64,000 nt of DNA. Origin: CAZOEL01 sp964578835. GTDB lineage: Bacteria > Desulfobacterota > Syntrophobacteria > Syntrophobacterales > Syntrophobacteraceae. Numbering within the stretch: position 1 is the stretch's first letter; each line of letters begins with the position of its first letter. Positions 25,187 through 34,453 of the stretch are shown here, piece by piece. The notes under the pieces are model-generated. The model saw only the letters and a list, made by a program, of their open reading frames with translations, made no database searches and was not told the DNA's origin. Both the position numbers and the translations under genes were made by a program. The stretch is taken from contig CAZOEL010000007.1 in NCBI GenBank assembly GCA_964578835.1, positions 1-64,000 of the forward strand, read 5' to 3'.

Positions 25187-27097
25187 ATGACTGCATTCTC
25201 GGCTGATTTCATGGTTATTCCCGCGCTTTTGTCGGCGACGCTGCCTCCCCTTGCCGCTTTTCTTATAATAATTCTCTTCACGAGGTCTCGGCCTGCGCTT
25301 TCTTCACGCCTCTCTATCGGCGCGATCGCGCTTTCACTGGCTTCTTCCTTGTTTCTTATCGTTACTCATTGGAACATGGAGCAGCCGGTTCAGCATGTTG
25401 CGCGGTGGGTGGCTTCGAGCGCCGTGTCGATCCCCTTCGGTTTTCTGGTTGATCCGCTCAGCCTGCTCATGCTCACTATCGTTGCGACCATCAGCTTTCT
25501 CGTCCAGGTTTATTCTTTGGGCTACATGGCGGGAGATCCGGGCTTCTCGAGGTACTACGCTTTCATGTCTCTTTTCGCGTGGGCGATGCTCAGCCTTACT
25601 TTGTCTCCAACCATCATTCAGCTCTACATATTCTGGGAGCTGGTCGGCCTGGCTTCCTACCTGCTCATAGGCTTCTGGTACGAAAAGCTCAGCGCCACTC
25701 AGGCAGGGAAGAAGGCTTTTGTCATGACGCGAACCGGCGATGTGGCTTTCTTCATGGGGCTGCTCCTGGTCCTTCTCCATCTGGGAAATTTCAGCATTCT
25801 CGACATGAACGGCCCTGAGGCTGCGGCCCGCATGTCTCCAGGGATGATTACGCTCGCGTCTCTTTTGATTTTTGGCGGCATCATCGGCAAGAGCGCGCAG
25901 TTTCCGCTCATGACCTGGCTTCCGGATGCGATGGAAGGCCCCACGCCCGTCAGCGCGCTCCTCCACTCCGCCACCATGGTGGCTGCCGGGGTTTTTCTTT
26001 TTGCGCGCCTCTTTCCATTCTTCAGCCTTTCTCCAAGCGCCATGGGGATCTTCCTCGCCATCGGCGCCGTCAGCATGCTTCTGGCCTCCACCATGGCGAT
26101 GGTGGACCGGGACATAAAGAAGATCTGGGCCTATTCGACCATCAGCCAGCTGGGATTCATGATCATGGCGCTTGGCGCCGGCGAGTATTTTGGGGGAGTA
26201 TATCATCTTACTACCCACGCCGCGTTTAAAGCGCTGCTCTTCCTTTGTTCAGGAGTTTTCATCCACCATTATCATACGAACGACATCTTTGATCTTGGCG
26301 GTTCCGGGTGCATCAGAGAGAAAGTCCCCATCGCAGCCATCATCATTGGGGCTGCGGCGCTTGCAGGGTTGCCTCCGTTTTCGGGCTTTTTCAGCAAAGA
26401 AGCGATAATGGCGGGCCTGGCCGAAGCTGCGAACCCCATCTGGCTCCTTGTGGCTCAGGCGGGAATCTTCCTTACCGCATATTATTCCTTTCGGGCGATA
26501 TTCATACTTATTTCTCCGCAAAGCGCCAGGAAGATGTCCGAGGGATACGCGCCCCCGTCCGATTCGAAGGGGGCGGAGGAGCATCACGGCCATTCACGGG
26601 CCGCCATGACCTGGCCTCTCATTGTTTTGGCTTTTTTTACCGTTTTGTTGAGCTTTCTTGAAGGCCCTTTGCGATATCTCCTGCTTGACGAGCCCACTGG
26701 AGGAGCGTCTCATGGAGGCCGTCTCGTGTGGCTCGAAGTCATGGCGATCGTTCTGGCGTTATGCGGAGTCATTCAGGCATGGATCGAATTCGGTCGAAGA
26801 GGCGCCGATCAGGTGGGCTTTGTGGAGCGAAATCCGCGTCTCTACGCTCTCTTTTCACAGCGATGGTATCTCGACCATTTCTATCGGAAGTTCGTAGAAA
26901 GAGTGATCGACAAAGGGCTCGCCCATCTTTTTCATCAGAGCGACAACAGGGTTATTGACGCCGGGATCGACCGGATGAGCGAAAGCACGGTTGAAAGCGG
27001 CCGTTTGGTTGCTTTTCTGCACTCGGGAATGGTCCAGTACAGGCTCTTGGCGACCTTCGCCGTGCTGGTGCTGCTCTCTCTTTATTTTTTCTTCTAG
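25187..27097 (+). CDS. nuoL: NADH-quinone oxidoreductase subunit L
   Basis: A 636-residue Mrp-antiporter-like subunit. Key features are the TM5 glutamate and nearby motif YIFWELVGLASYLLIGFWY, the TM7 lysine in GKSAQFPLMTWLPDAMEGPTPVSALLHSATMV and the conserved KALLFLCSG. The C-terminal part contains the long lateral helix region. It pumps protons at the distal end of the membrane arm. A 250-base gap with an inverted repeat pair separates it from nuoM, the only large spacer inside the operon. Confidence 0.97.
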   Translation: MTAFSADFMVIPALLSATLPPLAAFLIIILFTRSRPALSSRLSIGAIALSLASSLFLIVTHWNMEQPVQHVARWVASSAVSIPFGFLVDPLSLLMLTIVATISFLVQVYSLGYMAGDPGFSRYYAFMSLFAWAMLSLTLSPTIIQLYIFWELVGLASYLLIGFWYEKLSATQAGKKAFVMTRTGDVAFFMGLLLVLLHLGNFSILDMNGPEAAARMSPGMITLASLLIFGGIIGKSAQFPLMTWLPDAMEGPTPVSALLHSATMVAAGVFLFARLFPFFSLSPSAMGIFLAIGAVSMLLASTMAMVDRDIKKIWAYSTISQLGFMIMALGAGEYFGGVYHLTTHAAFKALLFLCSGVFIHHYHTNDIFDLGGSGCIREKVPIAAIIIGAAALAGLPPFSGFFSKEAIMAGLAEAANPIWLLVAQAGIFLTAYYSFRAIFILISPQSARKMSEGYAPPSDSKGAEEHHGHSRAAMTWPLIVLAFFTVLLSFLEGPLRYLLLDEPTGGASHGGRLVWLEVMAIVLALCGVIQAWIEFGRRGADQVGFVERNPRLYALFSQRWYLDHFYRKFVERVIDKGLAHLFHQSDNRVIDAGIDRMSESTVESGRLVAFLHSGMVQYRLLATFAVLVLLSLYFFF

Positions 27098-27158
27098 TGG
27101 ACCGTCAACTTTGAGTGTTCAAAGTTGCTGTTTTTTCGAATGTTCGGGTTGCAGTTTT

Positions 27159-27252
27159 TTCCTCTCCCTCAGGGAGAGGGCAGGGTGAGGGGAGATCCTC
27201 TTTATAAAAGAATACTTCCCTCACCCCGACCCTCTCCCTGAGGGAGAGGGGG
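27159..27252. repeat. inverted pair of REP-like repeats between nuoL and nuoM
   Basis: CCTCTCCCTCAGGGAGAGG at 27161-27179 is followed by a GGGTGAGGGGAG tail. A reversed copy runs CCCTCACCCCGACCCTCTCC, ending CCCTGAGGGAGAGGG near 27250. Each unit contains its own CTCCCT/AGGGAG palindrome. This type of CCCTCACC-CCCTCTCCC repeat occurs in many proteobacterial genomes. The RNA would fold into a long hairpin inside the nuo transcript, possibly affecting its stability or termination. Confidence 0.75.
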
Positions 27253-27348
27253 CCCGCTCCCAGCGTTAGAAACGATGTTGATGGTCCATTAATTAGGTCG
27301 TTACCGTGGCGGATTTGCAGATTCCTCTCTAACCGGGGCGTTTTACTG

Positions 27349-28830
27349 ATGCACATAGAGTATGCCAATTTTCCGTATCTTTCCGCGATTCTCCTGAGCT
27401 GTGTGGTGGGGTTGGTGGCCATTATCGTCATCCCGGAAGATCGCAAAGAGCTCATCAGGCGGGTGAGCGCGCTTTTTTCCTTCCTTACCCTGGTCCTGTC
27501 CACATTTCTGTTTTTTGCCTACGATAAGAGCCTTGGAGGGCTCCAGTTTGCGGAAAAGGTCATGTGGGTCCCATCCTTAGGGATTCAATATTTCAACGCC
27601 GCAGATGGCTTCAACCTTCCCAATCTGCTCCTCACCGGCATCGTTTTCTTCACCGGCGTGCTCACCATGTGGGAGCTGGAAAACAGGATAAAAGAATACT
27701 ACGCTCTCTATTTCCTTCTCGTGACGGGCGTTTTTGGCCTTTTCATGAGCATGGATCTTTTTTTCATTTTCATCTGGTATGACGTCTCCCTGTTTCCCAT
27801 GTATCTGCTCATAGCCATCTGGGGGACTACCCGCAAAGAATACGGCGCCATGAAGCTCACGCTCTATCTCCTTGCCGGGAGCGCCTTGATTCTTCCCGCA
27901 ATCGTCTATTTGTTCATCAAGTCTGGCCTCAACACCTTCGATATCGTTGCGTTGATGCAGCCGGGAACCTTTAGCGAATACGATCAGAGATTTGCCTTCA
28001 TCTTGCTTTTTCTGGGCTTCGGCATCCTGGCCGCCGTCTGGCCTTTCCACACTTGGTCGCCCGTCGGCCATGTGGCCGCCCCCCACGGTGTGAGCATGGT
28101 CCATGCGGGAGTTCTCATGAAAGTGGGAGCCTTCGGCGTTTTGCGCGTGGCCATTTTTCTTTGTCCGGAAGGCTGGAAATATTGGGCGCAGCTCATGTCG
28201 TTTCTTGCGGCCTTCGGAATCATCTACGGCGCTCTGGTTGGCTTGAGGCAGACGGATCTCAAATACGTGATCGGCTACTCGAGCGTTTCGCATATGGGCA
28301 TCGTCGGCCTGGGGCTTTCGACCCTTACCGTTGACGGCCTCAACGGGGCGATTTTCCAGATGTTCGCCCACGGAGTGATGACCGCATTGCTCTTCTCCTC
28401 GGTGGGATACATTTACGACCGAACGCACACCAAATCGATACCGGAGCTCGGAGGGCTCAGCCGCATCATGCCCGTGGCTTCGGGCTATTTCATCGTCGCC
28501 GCCCTGGCGAGCATCGGCGTTCCGGGGCTCGCAAGCTTCTGGGGAGAGCTGATGGTCTTCATTGCAGCCTTCAGAGTCTATCCCCTTCTAGGCGTTCTGG
28601 CCGTGCTGGCTTTGGCGGTCACTGCGCTGTTCATGCTTCGCGTCGTGCAGAAGACTTTTTACGGACCGCAAAACGAACGGTTCGCGGAGCTTGCGGATGT
28701 ATCCCTTTTCCTGGGCGTTCCCCGCATGATTCTCGTCTTCGTTCTGGTAATTTTCGGGCTTTTTCCCTCCATCATGTTTGACATGATCGAGAGCGCATCG
28801 ATTCCCTTCATCAGCGGATTGCCAAAATGA
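27349..28830 (+). CDS. nuoM: NADH-quinone oxidoreductase subunit M
   Basis: A 493-residue antiporter-like subunit with about 14 helices. It has FFIFIWYDVSLFPMYLLIAIWG, the TM5 region with the coupling acid, WPFHTWSPVGHVAAPHGVSMVHAGVLMKVGAFG with the TM7/8 lysine region, and SSVSHMGIVGLGLST. The usual EA at TM5 reads YD, placing an aspartate where NuoM generally has a glutamate. It ends in an ATGA overlap with nuoN (28827-28830). Confidence 0.96.
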   Translation: MHIEYANFPYLSAILLSCVVGLVAIIVIPEDRKELIRRVSALFSFLTLVLSTFLFFAYDKSLGGLQFAEKVMWVPSLGIQYFNAADGFNLPNLLLTGIVFFTGVLTMWELENRIKEYYALYFLLVTGVFGLFMSMDLFFIFIWYDVSLFPMYLLIAIWGTTRKEYGAMKLTLYLLAGSALILPAIVYLFIKSGLNTFDIVALMQPGTFSEYDQRFAFILLFLGFGILAAVWPFHTWSPVGHVAAPHGVSMVHAGVLMKVGAFGVLRVAIFLCPEGWKYWAQLMSFLAAFGIIYGALVGLRQTDLKYVIGYSSVSHMGIVGLGLSTLTVDGLNGAIFQMFAHGVMTALLFSSVGYIYDRTHTKSIPELGGLSRIMPVASGYFIVAALASIGVPGLASFWGELMVFIAAFRVYPLLGVLAVLALAVTALFMLRVVQKTFYGPQNERFAELADVSLFLGVPRMILVFVLVIFGLFPSIMFDMIESASIPFISGLPK

Positions 28831-30245
28831 ACTGGATGCTGTTTGCCCCCGAGGCATATTACTTAGTGGCGGCGCTCTATTACCTTGTTCTTTCCACGAT
28901 CAAAAAGCCTGACGCTCGCCGAATCCACCTCGAAGCGCTTGTTCTCGCGGCGCTGGGCGCAATGGTCTGTCTTGCCGCTCTTGGCTCGGGCGGACTCCTT
29001 TTCGCCCAAACCTACCGCGTCGACCTCTTTTCTCAGGTCTTCAAAGCGATCCTGTCGTTGGGACTTTTCCTGATTGTCTGCCTCTGCGGAAAGTTGGACG
29101 ATATAGAAGAGAATCACTGGTACGATTTCTATCTTTTGCTCTTCGTGTGCACTTTGGCCATGATGATGCTGGTGAGCGGCAATCATCTTCTCACCGTCTA
29201 TGTGGCGCTGGAAGTCTCGAGCTACTCGCTCTACATTCTCGTCACCCTTAGGAAATACAAAGATTTCGGACTTGAAGCCGGCATCAAATATTTCCTTATA
29301 GGGATTTTTGCTTCTGCAATCATGATCTTCGGCATAGCCATTCTCTACAGCACGGTGCAGACGGCTTATCTGGCTGAAATCGTTCAGGTGCTGCCGGGAC
29401 TGATCGACAGGCCGGCCGTGATGGTCGGTTTGCTTCTCACTCTGAGCGGCTTTTTCTTTAAGCTCGCGCTCTTTCCTTTCCATTTTTGGGTTCCGGATGT
29501 GTACCAGGGCGCCATGAACCAGGTTACCGCTTACATTGCAACGGCGTCGAAGGTGGCGGCAATCGCCATTCTCATCCGAATGGCGGCGCTGGCCGGGCCC
29601 GGGAGCAACTATCTCGTTCACGCACTGGTTGTGCTGTCGATCGTTTCCATGACCGTGGGGAACCTGGCGGCTATCGTACAGGGAGATCTGAAGCGGTTGC
29701 TGGGATACTCGAGCATTGCCCATGCAGGCTACGTGCTCATAGGAATTCTGAGCATGAACGCCGCAGGCTACGCCGGAGCGGCCTTTTACGCCATGGCCCT
29801 TCTTATGATGAAGTTTACGGCCTTTCTTGTCGTCGTCATGGTGGCTCGAGATGGAGCGAATCTGAGAATCGAGCAGCTGGCGGGACTGCACCGACGCTCT
29901 CCCATGCTGGCTCTGGCGTTGATGGTTTCGCTCTTTAGCCTCGCCGGCATTCCCCCGACCATCGGCTTCACCGCCAAGCTGCTGATTTTTGTCGCAGCCA
30001 TGGGAAAGGGTTATTTCACGCTGGTGCTCATTGCGATGATCAATGTCGTTATTTCTCTCTATTACTACCTGCTCGTGATAAAGGCGGCTTACCTGCTGGA
30101 GCCTGAAGAAGAACTGCCTGCGCTACGCCTGTCTTCCCCAATGCAAATGCTCACCGGAGCCCTTGTCGCCGTCATGTTGGTTGCGGGATTCTTCCCAAAC
30201 CCTTTTATTCAACTTTCTGACGCAGCGGTCAAGGCTCTCATGTGA
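28827..30245 (+). CDS. nuoN: NADH-quinone oxidoreductase subunit N
   Basis: A 472-residue antiporter-like subunit, the last gene of the nuo operon. It has the TM5 glutamate in VYVALEVSSYSLYIL, a lysine in FKLALFPFHFWVPDVYQGA, and YSSIAHAGYVLIG. It lies next to NuoK/J/A in the membrane arm. No nuoE, nuoF or nuoG follows: the next gene is convergent and unrelated. Confidence 0.96.
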   Translation: MNWMLFAPEAYYLVAALYYLVLSTIKKPDARRIHLEALVLAALGAMVCLAALGSGGLLFAQTYRVDLFSQVFKAILSLGLFLIVCLCGKLDDIEENHWYDFYLLLFVCTLAMMMLVSGNHLLTVYVALEVSSYSLYILVTLRKYKDFGLEAGIKYFLIGIFASAIMIFGIAILYSTVQTAYLAEIVQVLPGLIDRPAVMVGLLLTLSGFFFKLALFPFHFWVPDVYQGAMNQVTAYIATASKVAAIAILIRMAALAGPGSNYLVHALVVLSIVSMTVGNLAAIVQGDLKRLLGYSSIAHAGYVLIGILSMNAAGYAGAAFYAMALLMMKFTAFLVVVMVARDGANLRIEQLAGLHRRSPMLALALMVSLFSLAGIPPTIGFTAKLLIFVAAMGKGYFTLVLIAMINVVISLYYYLLVIKAAYLLEPEEELPALRLSSPMQMLTGALVAVMLVAGFFPNPFIQLSDAAVKALM

Positions 30246-30246
30246 A

Positions 30247-31005
30247 TCAAAACCGCCACAATTGCTTTCCATTCAGCATGAGCGGCGCATAGCCGAACAG
30301 GGCGTTCAGATGATGCAAGAAGGCGTGCCCGCCTTCTTTTCGCCATGATTCTTCAATGAAGTCATTTGCCGCCAGGTAACACTCCGAAATCTCCTCGACG
30401 GACGCAGGCCCGCTTTTCGAAGGACACTTCGCCGCATATTGAGAGATCAATCCAAGCCACATCTCGCTAACCCCCATAATGAAATACGGCCATGATCTCT
30501 GTATAGGCTCGGACCAGTTCTTGTCGCTTGTATCCTCCACGCCCGGCCTGTTGATCTTGCTCGTATCGTCATAGTTGACACTCTGAACCACCCCGGAAGC
30601 AATCAGGTCTGAAAGAGTGTCATCTCGCCTAATGGCGTCGAATATGTGGCCTGCGGTTTTGGGCTTCGAATAAAACAGAAAGCTGAACTTGTGTCCCGCA
30701 GCATCTCTGACGGCTCTTCTGTGAAATCGCCAAAGGAGGATATCCTTCCTGAAGGAATCCAGAACCGGTGAAATTATGCGACCGGCAAGGAGCGCATCAA
30801 CATGCCAGGCCGGCGTTGCATCCTCGGGCCAGGCCATCCGGAAGCTCACAGTCCACCAGCCGCGCTCGGGCAGGCCGGCTTCTTCCATTGTTTTTCCTTT
30901 TCCCGGATGCGCTTGATGGCCGGTCGTCGCGCACCCGGCTGTCAGCGCCAATAAAAGGATAGCCAAAGCAAAACAGTACCTGGGAATCTTCTTTTGATGC
31001 GCCAT
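30247..31005 (-). CDS. predicted outer-membrane-type lipoprotein of unknown function
   Basis: A 252-residue protein with a clear lipoprotein signal: basic MAHQKKIPR, a hydrophobic core and the lipobox LTAGC, so cleavage is before Cys25. The next residue is Ala, compatible with outer membrane sorting. The mature part has a WWTVSFRMAWPE segment and several tryptophans but matches no family I recognise. The start has GGAGGGG a few bases upstream. It ends two bases from the nuoN stop, in convergent orientation. Function unknown. Confidence 0.75.
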   Translation of the reverse strand: MAHQKKIPRYCFALAILLLALTAGCATTGHQAHPGKGKTMEEAGLPERGWWTVSFRMAWPEDATPAWHVDALLAGRIISPVLDSFRKDILLWRFHRRAVRDAAGHKFSFLFYSKPKTAGHIFDAIRRDDTLSDLIASGVVQSVNYDDTSKINRPGVEDTSDKNWSEPIQRSWPYFIMGVSEMWLGLISQYAAKCPSKSGPASVEEISECYLAANDFIEESWRKEGGHAFLHHLNALFGYAPLMLNGKQLWRF

Positions 31006-31505
31006 ATTTCCCCTCCGATTAGAGATAAAGGCTGCTGATTCTCTAGCAAAGATATGTCGTACGCAGATATTCTTTCCTTGTCCGTAGCTTCATAGTTATT
31101 CAGTGGAAGGTGCTAAAATCTAATTAACAATTATGAATCCATTTGTTACTATATTGCCCAAAGATATGGGGAAGCGCAATTTTCGAGTCGATGGGCTTTT
31201 ACGAAAAGGCATTCTGGATATCCCCGCTCTGGACAAGGTTCATCAGGAACAGTAGCACACCAGGGACAGAAAAGCTAAGCTCTTGGCGGGGTTTTGCGGT
31301 CTGAGCGCTGGCTAATGGAATCCCCAGTGCAGTGGAAGTGAAGCTCGCATTGAGCTTCGGCTGATTGAATAACCTCCTCGTTCGATGTATAAGCAATACT
31401 CACTTTGGCATGTTATCTGCTTCAATGAGGTGTATTGAGTCATAGCTGAATAGCCGAATCGAAAGTCGGCGAATGTTCCCTGAAACGGCGCAAGGGAGGA
31501 AGAAG
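31006..31505. other. intergenic stretch between lipoprotein and ASH-domain protein
   Basis: About 500 bases with no supported gene. A minus-strand frame at 31199-31396 has no ribosome binding site or known domain. The divergent neighbours imply two promoters here. The strong GGGAGGA at 31494-31500 belongs to the next gene. Confidence 0.4.
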
Positions 31506-32675
31506 ATGAAGTTGAAATCGTTTGTTATCCTGATGTTGCTGTCCATCTGTCTGTTGGCAGGCAGCATAGTCTTTGCTCTCGATTCCCCTAAAGGAGAGTG
31601 GTGGGTGACTCTAAAAAATGGAGACAAAGGCAAACTGGCAATGCAATTATCTGATCCTGACGCAGGCAACATTGGGGTCAGCGGTTATGGATACGCCTAT
31701 AACAATCAAACCGCTACGTTTGTAAGCATCCCCGAAGGACAAACGCTTCAGATGGATTCCGCAGGTCATATCACCGGAATCCTCGAACTGCAGGATGGGT
31801 CCGGCCTTCCGGATGATCCGGGGCTGCCGATCGTTCCGGGTTTACCGATCGGTTCCCTCGAAATCACGGGGGGAAGCATGAATATAAACAATTTCAAATC
31901 CTTCAACTTGCAGGGAATTGTTACTCTGACTGAATCCGGTTCACAGGCTGCTGTTAAGCTCAAGGGCTCTCGCATGCCTTCAAGTTCGACCGTTTACATT
32001 GGGAAGACGAATAAAGGCAAGGTGGCTGGGAAAGGCATGAAGAGCAATACTTATGTTTTCGAGATCAATAATGATGTAGTCCTCGGATCTCCGTTTTTTA
32101 CTCTCTCAGGGAATGCGCCTATAAAAATAGATGGAGCGGAGACCTTAGTCGCCTTGGACGGCGTGCTTCTTCGGGATCCGTTCAGCACTGGAAGCGGTGC
32201 AAATATTATTGGAGCCTTTACCTCCACTTCTACTGAAGTAGGGGACGGAACAGTCACGGGCAGCCTGTTTGTTACCAAAGAGGGTCTCCGAAAAGCAAAC
32301 CTCAAATTGATTAACAGTGCTAAACGAAAGCTCACCTTATCCGGATCCCTCAATATAGCTGTAAGTCCTGTTATTTCCGTCACTACAAACGATTCGCTCA
32401 ATCTTGGCGAAGTAACCGTAGGGAAAACCGAAGATCTGACATTCACCATAACCAACATAGGAGTTGAAACTCTCAAAGGTGAAGTCACTATTGCAGGCGA
32501 AGGGTTTCATATATCCACATTGGATCCCACCTATAGCCTCGGCGCCAACGAGAAGAAAACTATTACCGTAGTCTTCAAACCTCTCTCCGCCAAAAGCTAT
32601 TCAGCCACCGTAACCTTCACCGGAGGCGGAGGCGCTACGAGGACTCTTACTGGAACTGGGAAAAGCGCATCTTAA
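31506..32675 (+). CDS. secreted protein with C-terminal ASH/choice-of-anchor-D-like domain
   Basis: A 389-residue exported protein. The signal peptide runs to about residue 24 (MKLKSFVILMLLSICLLAGS, then IVFA). The middle part is beta-rich and glycine-rich, with a short proline repeat (GLPDDPGLPIVPGLPIG) near residues 98-114. The C-terminal 95 residues resemble an Ig-like ASH/DUF1573-type domain: LNLGEVTVGKTEDLTFTITN, a central hydrophobic strand and SYSATVTFTGGG. Such domains often mediate surface or extracellular protein contacts. ATG 31506 has GGGAGGA five bases upstream. There is no sorting tail beyond the domain. The role is unknown. Confidence 0.75.
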   Translation: MKLKSFVILMLLSICLLAGSIVFALDSPKGEWWVTLKNGDKGKLAMQLSDPDAGNIGVSGYGYAYNNQTATFVSIPEGQTLQMDSAGHITGILELQDGSGLPDDPGLPIVPGLPIGSLEITGGSMNINNFKSFNLQGIVTLTESGSQAAVKLKGSRMPSSSTVYIGKTNKGKVAGKGMKSNTYVFEINNDVVLGSPFFTLSGNAPIKIDGAETLVALDGVLLRDPFSTGSGANIIGAFTSTSTEVGDGTVTGSLFVTKEGLRKANLKLINSAKRKLTLSGSLNIAVSPVISVTTNDSLNLGEVTVGKTEDLTFTITNIGVETLKGEVTIAGEGFHISTLDPTYSLGANEKKTITVVFKPLSAKSYSATVTFTGGGGATRTLTGTGKSAS

Positions 32676-32919
32676 AGAACTGCGGATTTCAAAGAAGTGG
32701 GATTCAACTCCGCAGAGCTGTTCGTGGGCGGCTTTGCGGAGCCCTCCCGGCGGATATTCTCCTTAGCCGATTCCCCGGCCGATAGTGAATTGATGCGACT
32801 CTTCAAAAGGAAAGATCTAGTGCCTATATTGAGAATTATAAGTATTTGGCGCACTATGCTTCCATTGATAACCGTCTATGGCGCACTATCCAAGGGATTC
32901 GGAAAAGGAGAGGAACAAA

Positions 32920-33081
32920 ATGCCTGACTTAAAGGGAAAATGTTTTAAATGCTCGGCTTGTGGCGTTGAATTCGATGAATCTCCGGCGGTCGGGGTATGT
33001 CGAATCTGTGAGAAAGTCCACTGCAACGAATGTATGACCAAAGAAGGGGTTTGCGTCCCCTGCGACGAGCTCAAATCCTAG
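32920..33081 (+). CDS. small cysteine-rich zinc-ribbon-like protein
   Basis: A 53-residue protein with nine cysteines in paired patterns: CFKCSAC, CRICEKVHC, CNEC-type spacing and CVPC near the end. This points to one or two structural zinc sites, RING- or B-box-like in spacing. The ATG 32920 has GGAGAGG upstream; an alternative ATG at 32878 is weaker. Small proteins of this kind are common in anaerobes and may mediate protein or nucleic acid contacts. No function is assigned. Confidence 0.65.
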   Translation: MPDLKGKCFKCSACGVEFDESPAVGVCRICEKVHCNECMTKEGVCVPCDELKS

Positions 33082-33202
33082 CTCTGCCAACTGCATGGCC
33101 CAGATGAGGCATTAGAGCCCGCCTGCCATTCCGATGCGACATCCGATCGGGATGGCTCCATTTTATCAAAAACCTTCTGCAATCGAAAGCGCCCGGGCCT
33201 TT

Positions 33203-33595
33203 CTAAAGGCTGGCTTCTTGATCGGCTGCCGATTCCTCTTCCCGGTCTCCCGGGGGAGGCAAAAGCGGCTGCGTGTCTTCTACCTTTAGCCTCAATAGCC
33301 CTCCAAGGATGCTTATTTCGTGATCGCCTTCCAGTAATTGCCCGCTCTCGATCACATTGCAGAACTCGTCGAGCTGCCTCTTAACTCGACGATAAAGGAT
33401 GATGAGCCCTATAAGAACAGAAAGCAAAATAGTGGAAATCAAAATGGTGACAAAGATATCCATGAACATGACGCAAAGAGCGACCACAACAGGCAGCCCC
33501 ACACTCAGCGCAATGATGGAGTAAAAATAAAGGCCGCTTTTCAGAGACATTTCCGCATCAAGGCGGGAAGGCTCTTTTTCTCGGGATTTTCGCAT
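33203..33595 (-). CDS. small two-TM membrane protein of unknown function
   Basis: A 130-residue protein: a basic N-terminus, two TM helices at about residues 20-45 and 47-68, then an acidic hydrophilic tail with a DTQPLLPPPGDREEE end. The charge pattern puts both termini in the cytoplasm. No family is recognised. The Shine-Dalgarno is weak (TTGGAA), and the internal Met16 is an alternative start. It is divergent from the hydrogenase operon. Confidence 0.55.
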   Translation of the reverse strand: MRKSREKEPSRLDAEMSLKSGLYFYSIIALSVGLPVVVALCVMFMDIFVTILISTILLSVLIGLIILYRRVKRQLDEFCNVIESGQLLEGDHEISILGGLLRLKVEDTQPLLPPPGDREEESAADQEASL

Positions 33596-33928
33596 GCTTT
33601 ATTCCAAGAGGTCTCCGGGTATTTAGATAGAAGCAAACGGATGATTCATCGTTTTTACACTTATCACGTTCTTCCTTGAAGTCAATTCGTTCACCGACGT
33701 GCGCGCAACTTTTTCATGCGGCGACGATCATTGATCTGCTGGGAGATTCCCTGATCAAATTGGGTGCTTTTATCTATAGACAATTATCTGCAATCCTATT
33801 TAATGCTGAATTGCTGATTGCTGATTGCTGATTGCTGATTGCTGATTGCTGATTGCTGATTGCTGGATGCAGGATGATCGATAAACAATTGTCCTATGCG
33901 ACTCTAAAGACCTTGGAGGCTGTCTTTC
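33596..33928. other. promoter region of hydrogenase operon, containing a tandem repeat
   Basis: A 333-base divergent gap. It holds the 7-bp tandem repeat described separately and GGAGG at 33914-33918 before the NuoE-like gene. I could not identify certain promoter boxes. Confidence 0.5.
33810..33865. repeat. ATTGCTG tandem repeat, 8 perfect copies
   Basis: Eight uninterrupted copies of the heptamer ATTGCTG fill 33810-33865. The array ends 63 bases before the start codon of the hydrogenase operon. It is followed by GATGCAGGATG, which resembles the dispersed GATGCTGGATGC motif seen elsewhere in the window. Simple repeats of this type can change copy number by slippage. Confidence 0.95.
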
Positions 33929-34441
33929 ATGGAAATAGCCGATAGCTCGATGGCGTCTCAAAACACTCATGGAACGGATATTGATGAGGAAATCAGGGAT
34001 CAAGTTGAGGCGATAATAGAAAAAAACAGAGGAGAAGCCGGCGCTCTCATAAGAATCTTGCAGCAGGCGCAAGGGGTGATTGGCTATCTACCGTCCGCCG
34101 TGCTGAAAACGGTCTCGAACAAACTGCAGACGCCACTCAGTGAAATTTATGGGATAATCAGCTTCTACTCTTTCTTCAGCTTGACGCCGAAGGGAAGACA
34201 CGTCGCCCAGGTATGCATGGGGACGGCTTGTTACGTTAAAGGCGGTGAGAAGCTCATCAAGGCTTTTGCGAAGGACGCCAAGCTCGAGCCGGGCGGCATA
34301 ACAGAAGATGGGCGCTTCTCGCTCGAAACCGTCCGTTGTCTTGGATGCTGTGGACTCTCTCCGGTGATGGCTATCGGCGAGGATGTCTACCGAAGAGTCA
34401 AGCCCCGCGATATAAAGACCATTATCGATTCTTACGAATAG
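33929..34441 (+). CDS. hoxE: NuoE/HoxE-like [2Fe-2S] subunit of NAD(P)-linked hydrogenase
   Basis: A 170-residue thioredoxin-like ferredoxin. The cluster ligands are in VCMGTACYVKGG (C-x4-C) and VRCLGCCGLSPV. The N-terminal helical part (IIEKNRGEAGALIRILQQAQGVIGYLP) is typical of NuoE/HoxE/HndA. It carries an N1a-like [2Fe-2S] cluster next to the flavin subunit. It is the first gene of a five-subunit operon with the NuoF fusion 12 bases downstream. GGAGG lies nine bases before the ATG; a later Met (34 codons shorter is not needed) gives no better fit. The HoxE name is used because HoxYH follow. Confidence 0.93.
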   Translation: MEIADSSMASQNTHGTDIDEEIRDQVEAIIEKNRGEAGALIRILQQAQGVIGYLPSAVLKTVSNKLQTPLSEIYGIISFYSFFSLTPKGRHVAQVCMGTACYVKGGEKLIKAFAKDAKLEPGGITEDGRFSLETVRCLGCCGLSPVMAIGEDVYRRVKPRDIKTIIDSYE

Positions 34442-34453
34442 GGAGAACTTCGG

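Noticed and set aside
31199..31396. 65-codon minus-strand frame in the gap before the ASH-domain gene
   Set aside because: No ribosome binding site, no domain and no conserved-looking composition.
33810..33865. CRISPR-like array
   Set aside because: It is a contiguous 7-bp tandem repeat without spacers; no cas genes nearby.
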